NCBI GenBank assembly: GCA_964007475.1
Contig: CAXFZM010000075.1
Coordinates: 12,501-76,500 of the forward strand
Reading direction: 5' to 3'
DNA from: Hybos culiciformis
Taxonomy: Eukaryota; Arthropoda; Insecta; Diptera; Hybotidae
Length of the DNA: 64,000 bases
Shown piece by piece: positions 1 to 10,395 of this stretch. Under the pieces are notes generated by a model. That model made no database searches, was not told where the DNA came from, and worked only from the letters and a program-made list of their open reading frames with translations. The number at the start of each line of letters is the position of its first letter. Position 1 is the stretch's first letter. The translations under genes were made by a program, and so were the position numbers.

Positions 1-2190
1 GATTGGAGTTTTTTACACTCTGAAAACATGGAACAGGCTTCTAAAGAATTCTACTCTATATTATTTTCAAATTGTTTATTGAGTACGTACCATTCAAATC
101 TAATCGCATTCGTAATTTCTCTCCGCCGTGGTATACTGATGAATTGAGATCTCTCAGAAACAAGCGTAATATGTTATGGAAAGCATATTGTAGTGATAGG
201 AGTGAATGTACATTTGGTCAATATTTGTGTATAAAGGAGGATTTTCGAAGGCTTTCTAACTATTTGTTAAATCTGGAAGATAATCTCAAGTTAGATCCAA
301 AACAATTCTGGAACTTTGTTAACTTAAAAAAAGGTTCTTCTTCATATCCAACAACTCTCCATTACAATGATGTCAGTAGTGACAATAACTATATTATTGC
401 TAATCTCTTCGCTGATTTCTTCAAATCTTCTTTTGAGGCCGTCCCTACTTCGCGTTCGCCTCAAGTTGACTCTGTCAACTCATATTCTTTTCTTTCAAAT
501 TTTAATTCATATATATCTAAAAATGAAATCTCCAAACATATTCAGAAATTAAAAAAATCAAACACAGTAGGACCAGATGGTATTCCTACCGTTTTCTTGA
601 TGGAATGTATGGATAAATTAATTGAACCACTTTATATTCTATTTAATATGTCTATTTCTTCATGTTGCTTCCCTAATATTTGGAAAATATCCTATATTAT
701 TCCACTTCATAAAAAATCCAATAAAGCACATATTCAGAATTATAGGCCCATCGCCCGACTATCTTCCTTGCCTAAACTATTTGAGTCAATTATTTCTGAC
801 AACCTACAATTTTTCATCAAGCCTATTATTTCTGATAGACAACATGGTTTCGTTCGTGGGAAGTCAACTACCACTAACCTTTTAGACTTTACGTCTTTTT
901 GTAATAGTAAATTTCTTTCCGGAAATTATGTCGACTGTATTTTCACAGATTTTTCGAAAGCCTTTGACAAATTATGCCACAAAACCCTAATTTGTAAATT
1001 GGACAAAATGGGTTTTCATTCAGCTTTTGTTAATTGGATTTATGATTACTTATCTAATCGTTATTATCAGGTTTCTTTTAATAACTTCTTATCAGCACCG
1101 TTTTTGGTGAATTGTGGTGTCCCACAAGGTAGCCACCTTGGTCCTATTTTCTTTATTTTATTTATAAATGATCTTCCAAATATACTAAAGTCATCTGAAG
1201 TTCTTATTTACGCAGATGATGCCAAAATATTCAAGTCCATAACTTGTTATTCTGATTGCATTGACTTGCAAAATGATGTTGAATCATTTAGCAATTGGTG
1301 TACCTCAAATAATCTTCATTTAAACGTTAATAAGTGTCACTCAATGTCATTCTTTAGAAAGAAAAATATTTTTGATTTTCAATACAGTGTTGGATCCTCT
1401 TCTTTAACAAGAGAAGTAGAGACCACTGATCTTGGAGTTTTGTTGGATGAAAAGTTGAATTTTGTTAAACATATCGATTTTGTTACAAGTAAGGCTCTGC
1501 GTGTTCTTGGTTTTATCAAGAGGCAATCTAAACAATTCAATGACCCATATGTTATGAAACTTTTATATTCTTCTTTTGTTCGACCCACTTTGGAATATTC
1601 TTGCCAAGTCTGGAATCCATTCTACGCAGCTCATATCTCTAGATTGGAATCGGTTCAAAAAAATTTCCTTCGTTTCGCTTTGAGGAGACTGAATTGGCAG
1701 GATAATTTTAATTTACCTCCATACACTGACAGACTTCAACTTCTAAATCTCCCAAGTCTGGAGAATAGAAGAGCTTATTTGTCGTTCAGCTTTATCCATA
1801 AAGTCATCGAAGGAAAAACGACAAGTAGCTGTTTAATGTCTAATCTATTTTTCAATGTGCCCTCAAGAACTCTTAGAAATTTTGATGTCATTAGTATTCA
1901 ATTTTCCAGAACCAATTATGGTCAATATAGCCCACTTAACTCCCTATTCAAAATTTATAACCGATACCATTTCCTTCTTCAGTTATACGTTTTCGAAAGT
2001 CCTACTTTTAAAAGTAAATTTTATCATAATTTTTTAATTAATTCAAACTAAGAGATACATTATTTAATAGTAAATACTGCTGCTTTGTATATATTGTTAC
2101 ATCCCTTATTCAAATTGATTGTACATATATTTAATTTAATTTTATTATCATTAAGTTGTATTCGCTTGTATTAAGCATTTTGAAATAAAT
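1..2190 (+). mobile_element. Jockey-type LINE, left end cut by window
   Basis: This is a non-LTR retrotransposon fragment: the end of the endonuclease-RT linker, the reverse transcriptase, a short 3' UTR and an A-rich tail (aaataaataaata near 2184). Bases 1-75 encode a typical linker peptide in frame 1, and the frame then shifts near 75-80 into the long ORF, so the element carries at least one indel. Sequence from about 2191 onward matches the flanks at 40920 and 56870, so the LINE abuts the repeated protease-bearing unit. No target-site duplication can be checked because the 5' end lies outside the window. Confidence 0.85.
72..2051 (+). CDS. LINE ORF2 reverse transcriptase (Jockey-like), partial
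   Basis: The protein is an RNA-dependent DNA polymerase that copies LINE RNA at a nicked chromosomal site. The open frame covers 659 residues. The RT fingers include NYRPIA and the D-box FTDFSKAFD. The GVPQGSHLGP motif precedes the catalytic Y380-A-D-D, which is intact, and an LGVLLDEKLNF thumb motif follows. The C-terminal part matches the usual Jockey-type tail (VRPTLEYSCQVWNP). The APE endonuclease that should precede it lies outside the window. The nominal first codon is TTG and is not a true start: the real protein enters from upstream in another frame, so a frameshift near position 75 separates this domain from the endonuclease. Apart from that the RT frame is clean, suggesting a fairly recent insertion. 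Confidence 0.85.
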   Translation: MFIEYVPFKSNRIRNFSPPWYTDELRSLRNKRNMLWKAYCSDRSECTFGQYLCIKEDFRRLSNYLLNLEDNLKLDPKQFWNFVNLKKGSSSYPTTLHYNDVSSDNNYIIANLFADFFKSSFEAVPTSRSPQVDSVNSYSFLSNFNSYISKNEISKHIQKLKKSNTVGPDGIPTVFLMECMDKLIEPLYILFNMSISSCCFPNIWKISYIIPLHKKSNKAHIQNYRPIARLSSLPKLFESIISDNLQFFIKPIISDRQHGFVRGKSTTTNLLDFTSFCNSKFLSGNYVDCIFTDFSKAFDKLCHKTLICKLDKMGFHSAFVNWIYDYLSNRYYQVSFNNFLSAPFLVNCGVPQGSHLGPIFFILFINDLPNILKSSEVLIYADDAKIFKSITCYSDCIDLQNDVESFSNWCTSNNLHLNVNKCHSMSFFRKKNIFDFQYSVGSSSLTREVETTDLGVLLDEKLNFVKHIDFVTSKALRVLGFIKRQSKQFNDPYVMKLLYSSFVRPTLEYSCQVWNPFYAAHISRLESVQKNFLRFALRRLNWQDNFNLPPYTDRLQLLNLPSLENRRAYLSFSFIHKVIEGKTTSSCLMSNLFFNVPSRTLRNFDVISIQFSRTNYGQYSPLNSLFKIYNRYHFLLQLYVFESPTFKSKFYHNFLINSN

Positions 2191-3051
2191 AAATATACAT
2201 TATACATATGTGATATTAAGTTTCATACTTATACAGTGATATTAAGTTTCATGCTTAAATGTGATATTAAGTTTCATGCTTATCAAAGTCATTATTGGAA
2301 AAAATTTACATAAAAAGTCCTTGATGATGGCGTCAAGTAGAATTTTTTGTTATTTCTTATGGAAAAATAGTGTATAAAAATTTTATCATTAGTAAGTATA
2401 ATTTTAAGGTGTTGATTTTTCAGCTTTTTTTCAGAAAATTAATTTTCTATTTCTACTATAACTAGACATCCAAACTGATTGTATTTGTTGGACTGTTTGC
2501 ACCGCGGTCCGAATTAAAATAATCTAGGAGGGGTTGTCGTTACTAATTATTTGGGATTTTTTAAAGTGGTATAAATTAAAGTGGAATCTACAAGTTTTTA
2601 TATAAAGCGAAAAACTTTACATTCTGATTCTCATATGATAAGATCCTACCCTGTACACCATAATTCTGATTTCACAAGTAGATTTGTACAAATGTACAAA
2701 GTGTGACTATTAATGATAAAATTATGTGTTTAGGAGGCTCAATTAGTATTATTTTCATAATGTTAAAACCTATAAAAAACCTGTAAATTTTTTTTTATAT
2801 TTGTAAAAATCTTTTCCCGGGCCCGGTGTTGGCTATCGATGCCCCTGACCGTTTCAAAAATATAAGGTGAAAAAGTGAAATACGTCAAATAGTTATAAAT
2901 GCAATTTACTCCGAAGTTTTTGGAGATTTTTCACAATTTTTTTTTTTAAACATTAATTAATTTTTTAATAGTGTGTATTTTTCGACCAATTAAATCAGAC
3001 AATTATATTTTTAAAAAAAGAAATTTATTCTTTATTTAACATTTGTATTTT

Positions 3052-3107
3052 ACAATAAATTTGACGTTTCGATGTTTGTTTTACATCCTCACCAGAAATT
3101 GTTGGTG
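3052..3107 (-). ncRNA. Degenerate hammerhead ribozyme in left Penelope arm
   Basis: Read on the minus strand, this is the inverted copy of the motif at 5691-5745. It keeps the stem II hairpin (gatg/catc) and the GAAACGTC end, but the invariant CUGAUGA core reads CUGGUGA (plus positions 3089-3095). A G at that conserved core adenosine is expected to abolish or strongly reduce self-cleavage. Hammerhead motifs are an established part of Penelope-like terminal repeats. Confidence 0.7.
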
Positions 3108-3128
3108 TTTTTTATTTATTTATTCTGT

Positions 3129-4217
3129 AAAATTCAATGGTGGTTCTCCTATGGGCTCACCCCTTTCTCCCATTTTTGCCGAATTTGTAATGCGTGATCT
3201 AGAAAAATGTTCTATTAATAATTTGAGTTTTAAACCACTAATATACAATAGATTTATGTTGATGACATTTTCTGTATTGTACCAGAATGCAAAGTCAAAA
3301 ACATCTTAGATACTTTCAGTTCCTTTCACCCAAAAATAAAATTTACACATGAAACTGAAGAAAATAATAAAATTCATTTTCTAGACGTTTCAATAATCAA
3401 AAATCATAATAAATTAGAGACTAATTGGTATAGAAAGCCAACATATTCGGCACGCTTGTTACATTTCCATTCTAACCATCCAATTACTCAAAAGAAAGCA
3501 ATAATCTATAATTTAGTTGATAAGGCAATAATGTTGTCAAATAAAAGGTTCCACTTTGACAACTTAAATATCATCGAAAGAATTTTACGTGCAAATTTTT
3601 ACCCTGACAATTTCATAAAAAAATTTATTTATATTAGACAACAGCATTTAAAAAATAAACAAAATGTTGTTAATAAAAATTTGCCTGTTAATATTAACAA
3701 CATTCCTAACCTAAGTAATAATACTAATAGCAATAATTGTAACATTCCAAAAATTGTCACCTTACCTTTTCATGACACTATGTCAAAATCTTTTTCACAA
3801 TTCTTCTAACAACAAAACGCTATATTAGTTCATAAAATTCAAAATAATTTGCAATATGTTAATAAAGGCAAAGACAAAATATGTAATAATAACAAACATA
3901 ATGTAGTATATAAAATGAATTGTAAGGACTGTAATTCGTGTTATGTGGGACAAACAAAAAGATCATTAGAGACTAGAATTAAGGAACATAAAAACAACAT
4001 TAAGCTACCAGTTGAACGTCATAATGTAATTACAAACCACAGAATGGAACATGACCATAATTTTGATTTTGACTTTCCAGTAATTCTGGACAGTGAAAAA
4101 AATTATTACAAAAGAAGCATTTCAGAAATGTTACATATAAAAAGTTGTAACAATACTATCAATGCACAAATTGACACAGAAAAACTGAACAATATATATA
4201 ACACAGTTTTAAGTTAA
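3129..4217 (+). pseudogene. Penelope-like RT/GIY-YIG endonuclease, truncated
   Basis: This is the C-terminal half of the single Penelope-like protein, which combines a telomerase-related reverse transcriptase with a GIY-YIG endonuclease. The RT begins at the motif GGSPMGSPLSPIFAEF; everything N-terminal is missing. A frameshift near 3255 falls in the catalytic YxDD block, and the DDIF half is read in the next frame. A single in-frame TAA at 3807-3809 separates the RT thumb region from the endonuclease domain. The endonuclease (3849-4217) contains VVYKMNCKDCNSCYVGQT, with the GIY-like VYK and the YVG of the second strand, followed by the conserved R of TRIKEH. With truncation, frameshift and nonsense this copy cannot encode a working enzyme. 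Confidence 0.85.
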
Positions 4218-4395
4218 AAGAATTTTTTCCTTCCTTGTTAATTTTAAATTTCAATTTCTTTTATTTAATTTTTTTATTTTTTGATACTGAATCGATAGAT
4301 TTATTATAATAATAAACTTTATTACCTAAAGAAAAAATTTGATCATATAATTTAATAAAATTCATAAAAATTCATAAAAATTTTTTGATGTCAAT

Positions 4396-4983
4396 CAGAG
4401 AAATGCATGAGTACACTTGTATTACAAATCACTCGTGAATACACTTGATTTATTCAATATATGAATAGTTCAACTCAAAATAGAAACAAGTGTGAATATA
4501 TGATTCATAATATTTTTTCAATACATTAGAATTGTATTGAGTTTTTTGTATCAAGTCAAATTTCTATTCGCAAGTATAGTGAATAGTGAAGTATGTATTG
4601 CGTATATTGAATGCATTGGGTAATCTTCTAAGGAAATTTAATTTCCTAAAAAAAAATTAAATATTTCGTAAAAATTTCCTAAAAATTTCCTAAAAAATTG
4701 TTAAAAATGTACCTATACTTAATTAGATGATATTTTTTTCATTCATACGTATTGTTTTTATATTAGGCACTTGCTGCATTCATAGCATTCATAACAAAAA
4801 CAAATCAACATCAAGTGGTATTGAGTAGATATTGTTGTTTTGCAAGTCAATGTAATATAAGTGTTTCTTATGTGCAAGTAGAATATGAATAGCTCATTTT
4901 TTTTTCTGTAATTGGTATTATTCTGTATTGAAATATTGCGAGTGATTTGTTTTTGTTTATGAATAGTATTACGCAGTTCTCTG
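4396..4983. mobile_element. hAT MITE nested in Penelope element
   Basis: The terminal inverted repeats start CAGAGAA (left) and end TTCTCTG (right), and the subterminal motif aaatcactcg is found inverted near each end. The element is flanked by a perfect 8-bp direct repeat ATGTCAAT (4388-4395 and 4984-4991). The CAGAG terminus and 8-bp duplication are diagnostic of the hAT superfamily. No coding sequence is seen in its 588 bp. It lies in the 3' noncoding part of the Penelope-like element and so is younger than it. Its right-end sequence (tattacgcagttc) recurs in the repeats at 10172, 35040 and 50822. Confidence 0.8.
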
Positions 4984-5690
4984 ATGTCAATGACCTGATA
5001 TTATTGAAAGATTTGCTTTGCAAATTGTTTTAGTAGAGTAATTTTAATTATTGATAAAATTTATAATTTTTTCGTTTTTTCGTTTTTATTTCAATGAAAA
5101 AATGTTTTATACCTGCCAAAAATAGTTTATATAAAAAAATTGAGGGAAATGAAAAAAGTTTTTTGCTTTTTGGTTAATTAAAAAGTGTCTTCAAACATTA
5201 AGCATCAAAAAATGCAATAATAATAAAAAAAGTTCTTTTGTAATGTCATGTGTTAACTTTTATTTTATTTTCAAATTTGTTTTTTGAAGCAGTTTCTTAC
5301 TGCTGTTTATGTATAATTTTTATTTTTAATTAATGATGAAGAAATTCTACAAAAAAATGTTTAATAAAATATAGTAGAATTTTCGGATATTCCACGAAGA
5401 TAAATATGTTTAGGTATGTTATTGAGTTTTCGTCTGATAATAATAAAACCAAAAAAATTTTTTGTTTAGTAATAATAATAACACAAAAAAATTAAATTAA
5501 TTTCATATACCTAAACTTTATTAATTTGTTGATAACAAGTAAAAATAAAAAATTGTATTGTATTAGATTTAATTTAATAAGTAAATTTAAAAATTTTTTT
5601 TGAAGAAACACATAACAATCAAATTTAGATATTATAAAAAATATGTGATAAAGTTTTAATTGAATTTTACAGAATAAATAAATAAAAAAC

Positions 5691-5745
5691 ACCAACAATT
5701 TCTGATGAGGATGTAAAACAAACATCGAAACGTCAAATTTATTGT
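5691..5745 (+). ncRNA. Hammerhead ribozyme motif in Penelope right arm
   Basis: The catalytic core is complete: CUGAUGA (5702-5708), a stem II hairpin with gatg (5710-5713) pairing catc (5723-5726), GAAA (5727-5730) and GUC ending at 5734, the expected cleavage site. Stem I is formed by acaattt upstream and aaattt...ttgt downstream with an internal loop. Stem III is only the palindrome ACGU, so the RNA would be expected to act as a dimer. Type I hammerheads with minimal stem III are established in Penelope-like elements. Folding and activity are inferred from the primary sequence. Confidence 0.75.
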
Positions 5746-6087
5746 AAAAATCAAATGTTAAATAAAGAATAAATTTCTTTTTTTAAAAATATAATTGTCT
5801 GATTTAATTGGTCGAAAAATACACACTATTAACAAATAACACAGACGTAAAAAAAACAACAAAAAAATTAGGTAATTTTATTACCTACATTTAACAAAAA
5901 AATTATAGTTCTAGGATGTACCGTTACCGATAAAATTGCAAAAAACCGTTATTTCAAAAAAATCAGTTGCGTTTTTCGGCCACTAGATGTCATTTTCGGG
6001 TACAATGTCCCGAGTCCCCATTGCCGGTAGTGCCCCTTAGTGATGATTTCATCCCGAAAGCGCACACCCCCTATTCGGAAGAATCCC

Positions 6088-6420
6088 CGAGGTCGCTGGG
6101 TAGGAGGTCAACAAATTGTTTGTTACGAAATATATATGTTTAATCGTTTCATGTTTTTATGTACCAAATTTGAATGAAATCGGACAAACTGTTGAAGTTC
6201 TACCCTAGGGAAGGTCGCTGGGTAGAAGGTCAATAAATTTTTTATTACGAAATTGCTGTGTGTAATCATTTCCTCTTTTTACGTACCAAATTTGAATGAA
6301 ATCGGACGAACTTTTGAAGTTCATTTCCAGGGCAGGTCGCTGGATAGGAGGTAAATAAAATTTTTGTTACGAAATTAGTGTGTAATCATTTTCTCTTTTT
6401 ACGTTCCAAATTCCCCAAAG
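6088..6420 (+). repeat. ~122-bp tandem repeats (caaatttgaatgaaatcgg family), unit 1
   Basis: Three head-to-tail units each contain ggtcgctggrtaggaggt, a stretch about a poor-complexity ttacgaaat, and accaaatttgaatgaaatcgg. They start near 6092, 6213 and 6335. The last unit runs into the motif aacgatcggttgagcggttg at 6508-6527. Related units occur at 23570-24020, 35440-35880 and 51230-51660. Small peptides predicted across these units are products of the repeat, not genes. Confidence 0.7.
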
Positions 6421-6585
6421 TGGTCCCTGGGTAGGAGGCCAATCAAATTTTAAAATAGCCTATAACGACATCCCGAGCAGAGACAAAGACATGGTGTAAG
6501 TTTGAAAACGATCGGTTGAGCGGTTGAGGAGACAAATAGACAAAGAGAAACTCCTATATATCTATATATCAAATGATCTAATGAT

Positions 6586-7359
6586 CAGCCATCGGCCCAT
6601 GGGCAGCATGCGGCCCATTCGGTTGTTAAATGTAGCCCATTGAGTTTTAATTTTTAATATTAATTCTATTCATTCGCAACAATTAAAATTCTTAAAAAAT
6701 CGACTCTAGTGTGTTTTTAATTTGACTATTGCAGTGTGTGTTTTTAATTTGACAATTTCAAGATTATATCGATATTTTAGAAAAAGAGTTTTCGACGCGG
6801 TTTTTTGACTTTCACAGCCGTTCCAAAGCAGGAAATGGAGTTAATCGACCTGCAATGTAATGATTTGTTAAATGTTAAAATAAACTTTTGACCCATCGCA
6901 GTTGAAAACATTTTATTCCAGCCTCCAAGACTCTGCTTTTCCGCGTTTGAAAAAATTTTCCTCTGGGATGATAAGAAATTTCAAAAAACATATATCTGCT
7001 AGCAAACATTTTAAAAATTAAATTATATAAAAACTAAATCCTTAGTAGAATTACCGATGAACACCTGCATGCAATATTAAGCGCAGGGGCAACCAAATTT
7101 GAACCCAACTTTAATGAACTAATAAAAAATGCAAAACAATACCAAATATCGCATTAATTTTGTTTATTGTTTTTACAAATAAATTTTTCTTTGGGTTTTT
7201 TTAAAATAAAAAAAATGTTAAAAAAATATTTTTTTTATTTGTTAATGAAAGTAAAATTGGAAGCTAAAAATGGAAAAGTAAGTATTAAAAGCCAATGACC
7301 TAAGCCCTTAACCAGAAAATGGATTCTTGCCCATCACTCAAAAAGGTTGCCGACGGCTG
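6586..7359 (+). mobile_element. hAT remnant with ZBED/GTF2IRD2-like transposase pieces, unit 1
   Basis: The ends are CAGCCATCGGC (left) and GCCGACGGCTG (right), a hAT-type inverted repeat; no clean 8-bp target duplication is seen. Plus-strand reading gives scattered pieces of a transposase of the type domesticated in vertebrates as GTF2IRD2/ZBED proteins: MELIDLQCNDLLNVK near 6837, a TYIC.QTF.K.NYIKT stretch near 6990 with stops at two positions, and DEHLHAILS at about 7057-7083 running to a stop near 7157. Frameshifts and stops separate the pieces, so this is a dead internally deleted copy. The same element is in units 2 and 3. Confidence 0.7.
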
Positions 7360-8586
7360 TATTAGATTGTTATTTAAACCCTATGGCTTTATGTCAAGAC
7401 AACTTTTATGCATATGGATAAAACAAAAATACTCCTATAAAAAATAGGAAATTTCAAAATATAAAAACATTAGAATTTAAAATTAATAATTCGAAATTTT
7501 TGCTATAATATATTTTGTTCTAATTAAGCAGAAAATCAAAGTATTTGTATTTGAAGTTGAGTTTTCAATTGTGAATGCGTAAATTATAATTGTGAGTACA
7601 GCGGCAGTTAATTGGGACCTTGGAATTGTTAAATATTGAGCACTTTAACTTGTAATATTTATAGCTTAATATCTTCAAAGCTTGTTTTGTTGAGAAAAAG
7701 CTAAGCAACTGTTGATAGATCCAAAGAACTAGAGAAGCTTATAGATAACTCTAAACTAATTTTCTAACTCAGCTTTTACGAGAGTATAGTTTATAGTCGA
7801 CGAATATGCATACACGCAGAGAAATGCCCTTTCATTCAATATGGTTATATCAGTCATATATGTACTCTTAATCATAACGAAAAAATAGCCCTATGATTAA
7901 AAATATTCACGCAAAGTGAATAATCTTTGCATATAATTACATCGTGATTACCTCATGATTTACTTGAAATCATAAGCTATAATGCTGAGTCACGCTGGTC
8001 ATAAGTTATGATTAAGCAAAAACATTTTTTTTTTACTTTTTATTTTATTTTAGGTGATGAAAATTCATATTATTTATTTTAATTACTAAATGAGCCGTTT
8101 ATTTTGAAAGTGGTTTAAGTCCATTTGTTCTTGCATTGAGATATTTAAGGGTTTGTGTTTGAACTGATTTAAAAATATTGGTAACTGGTATTAAATCACT
8201 TTCATGTTTTTTTGACCTTAATCATGTTAGATTATAAAATGTAATACTTTTATAAACATTATTTGCATTACCAGTATCTTGCCATTTTAAAATACGCTGC
8301 AACCGTCCTACTGATATATTAAAAGTATACTTAAAAAACTATTTTTTACATACATTAATATTTCCATGAACTAATTTTCAAGTGTCAAAATCAAAGAGAT
8401 TTTAATGATACTATACTAAAATTGTTTATAAATAAAAACGATATATAGAATTGTGTTTATTGTTATCATTAACTATTTTTTTTGGAAAATGGACTGAAAC
8501 CATTTTCAAAATAAACGGTTCAAATAATAGTTGAAATTTTCTGTAATGTCGCTTTACAAAAAAAAACAAATTTTTTTTGCTTTTTT
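7360..8586. other. Non-coding, foldback structure, unit 1
   Basis: No gene is seen. Bases 8080-8126 (ccgtttattttgaaagtgg...) and 8487-8523 are imperfect inverted repeats, giving a foldback of roughly 450 bp. Sequence near 7808 (gcatacacgcagagaaat) is an imperfect inverted counterpart of sequence near 11065-11085 (atttctttgtgtgtatac), and the two could bound an old terminal-inverted-repeat element that includes everything between them. Confidence 0.45.
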
Positions 8587-8746
8587 CGGGATTCGAACCT
8601 GCGTCCTTAACATTACAAATAGCCAACACACTGTGTATACCAAATTTATATTTTCTATTTTATATACTTTTTAAATTTCAATACCGTAGCTGAATGGTAG
8701 TGTTGGGGGATTGCAATGCGAAGGACGTAGCATAATTTGGAATCTC
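8587..8746. repeat. Two tRNA-like SINE heads in inverted orientation, unit 1
   Basis: On the minus strand, GGTTCGAATCCCG (8587-8599) is a good RNA polymerase III B-box, preceded by tgttggctatttgtaatg. On the plus strand, tagctgaatggtag (8688-8701) resembles an A-box and ttggaatctc is a degenerate B-box. The two halves resemble each other over about 45 bp, so this is an inverted pair of the same tRNA-derived head. No acceptor stem or complete cloverleaf can be drawn, so they are not tRNA genes. Confidence 0.5.
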
Positions 8747-8749
8747 AAA

Positions 8750-8865
8750 GCATAAGAAATAAAATTATAAATATTAATAAAAATATAATAAAAAAATTCT
8801 AAAAAAAAAAATAAATAAAAAAATTAAATAAAAAATATTAAATAAAAAAATTAAATTTTATTTTC
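8750..8865. repeat. A-rich low-complexity (AAAT)n tract, unit 1
   Basis: Interspersed aaat/taaa repeats directly follow the tRNA-like head, as expected for an A-rich SINE or LINE tail. The same tract is longer in units 2 (45340-45495) and 3 (60480-60640), showing length instability. Confidence 0.6.
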
Positions 8866-9115
8866 TTATGTAAAATAGCAATATTACTCGCTTTTAAGAC
8901 GTAAGAAATGAAATCGATGTTATTCGGTAGCATGATTTATAATTTTGCAGTCATAGTGATGGTTTTAACCCTTACCCGATCAACCATTCTTTATATTTCT
9001 TGAAGAATATTTAAAAGTCTTGCACCGAATTGGGCAGAAAAATCGATATATAGAATATTTTTTACACTTCTACAATAATATTGAAAATTATTTAACAATC
9101 GTTAATTAACTTTAA

Positions 9116-9293
9116 TAGTAGATACATGGTATGAAAATTTGTTATTCTTGCGAGTTGTGTATACACACAAACACATAGACACGAGACCGAAGGTCGAGTG
9201 ATATAATATTGACGAGTGTCTATGTGTTTGTGTGTATACACAACGAGCTGTATAACAAATTTGATTACCATGTATTGTATACTGCTTTAATGT
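9116..9293. repeat. Foldback element with TTCGGTC apex
   Basis: The inner arms are perfectly complementary over 26 bp (9156-9181 and 9216-9241, beginning gtgtatacacacaaa), with a hairpin apex containing ccgaaggtcgagtgatataa. The outer arms (tacatggta... and ...taccatgta) pair imperfectly. A relative with the same apex lies at 18364-18533. The predicted 73-residue peptide on the minus strand is only a translation of the palindrome. Confidence 0.75.
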
Positions 9294-10171
9294 GCATGGG
9301 AGAGAAAGTTGAAAACAATACATTTACAATGAAAAAAATAAACAAAAAAGTTCAAAATGAAGCAAGGAAATAAAATTTAATTAATACGGAAGTAAATTTA
9401 TTTCTCGAAATGATTTCAAACCGGATGATTTAAGATCAGCTAATTCCTAAAATATTAAAAAAAAATTAGTAATTTTTCCAAAAAAAATTATTCATTTTCT
9501 TTTTTGCAAAAAAAAAAATCGAATAATTTTTTTTTAGAAAAATTACTAATTCTTAAATTCTATTTTTAATTTATTTTTAATTATTAAAAAAAATAATAAT
9601 AATTTTATAATTATTTTTTTTTATAATTAAAAATAAAATCAAATAATAATTATATAATTATAATTTATATTTACAATAAATAATCTCCTTGTTGCTGCCA
9701 TTTTCCTCGTTTGTTGATAAAAGAAAAAAAAATTCTCACTTGACATTTGACAATTGACAGCAAACTTTATAATGACAACAAAGGTATTTTCAGGGTTACC
9801 ATTGTTCTATTTTTATTCATTTTGTTTTTTTGAATAAAAATAAGTGCAATTTTTGAAGTGTGGTTTAAATTTTTGTACTAAAATCCAACCACACTCGTTT
9901 AAAAATTTAGTAGTAGAGGTTCGAAGATCCTTTAAAAATAGTAGATTGAAACACATGTTAAGAAAATTCATCGACTGATCGACTGGCCGCTTTTTAGAAA
10001 AAAAAAAAAATAGCCGCGTATTTTTTTATTGGTTCTTTTTTTTTTTTTTTGTTTGCTCAGAGGGAAAATATAGATTTTTAGCATTATAAACTAAGCTTTG
10101 TTTGACATTAATATGATGCATGTGAGAGGTATACATTTGCAATTTGTTTTTTTTAGTATTTGTCTGTATTG

Positions 10172-10393
10172 TAATATTGTGAGTGTGAGTGATATTATTT
10201 TTGTTTATAGTATTACGCAGTTCAAAATGAAGAATGTAAATACAATATAGAACAATCTAAATACAATTTACATCACAGGGAAATGTAAATACAATTTACA
10301 TTCCTCTATAATTGCATGTGTATTGATGCATGTAATGGACCATTTACCGAGCTAAATTTGCGAATGTAAATACAACTTACCGAAGCCATGCGC
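10172..10393 (+). repeat. MITE-like repeat, plus orientation
   Basis: The sequence from attgtgagtgtgag through tattacgcagttc to catgcgcattaa is present in the opposite orientation at 35040-35262 and 50822-51045, with a more distant copy at 18005-18290. The interior has short repeats of gtaaatacaatttacat. Its tattacgcagttc motif equals the right end of the hAT MITE at 4396-4983, so it may be a hAT derivative. Confidence 0.6.
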
Positions 10394-10395
10394 AT

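Larger units (their letters stand above)
2956..5870 (+). mobile_element. Penelope-like element with inverted terminal arms
   Basis: The element interrupts a site that is empty in units 2 and 3 (41670 and 57610, where aaacatta runs straight into ggtaatttt). ATTA occurs just before it (2952-2955) and at its right edge (5867-5870), a candidate short target duplication. The outer ends form inverted arms of about 174 bp, 2965-3138 and 5659-5832. The coding strand is plus. RT sequence starts abruptly at the inner edge of the left arm, so the body is 5'-truncated with an inverted copy of its terminal repeat attached, a configuration known for Penelope insertions. A hAT MITE sits in the 3' noncoding part. 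Confidence 0.85.
9113..10395. mobile_element. Composite insertion specific to unit 1
   Basis: Units 2 and 3 run directly from taactttaa to atatatttacc at 45745 and 60890, whereas unit 1 has about 1.28 kb between these points. The left part is a foldback element (9116-9293) and the right part a MITE-like repeat (10172-10393). The middle is AT-rich with nothing recognisable. It is either a nest or a single non-autonomous element with variable interior; the exact duplication at its ends is ambiguous because the target is TA-rich. Confidence 0.65.

Noticed and set aside
5492..5725. 77-residue minus-strand ORF
   Set aside because: Low-complexity reading of AT-rich 3' sequence and the Penelope terminal arm.
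6578..7367. 8-bp target duplication for the ZBED-like hAT
   Set aside because: ctaatgat on the left and tattagat on the right do not match; the element is called from its ends and coding pieces only.
8587..8746. Possible tRNA gene
   Set aside because: A- and B-box-like motifs are present but no acceptor or anticodon stem can be closed; better read as a tRNA-derived SINE head.
9102..9323. 73-residue minus-strand ORF
   Set aside because: It is the translation of the foldback palindrome at 9116-9293.
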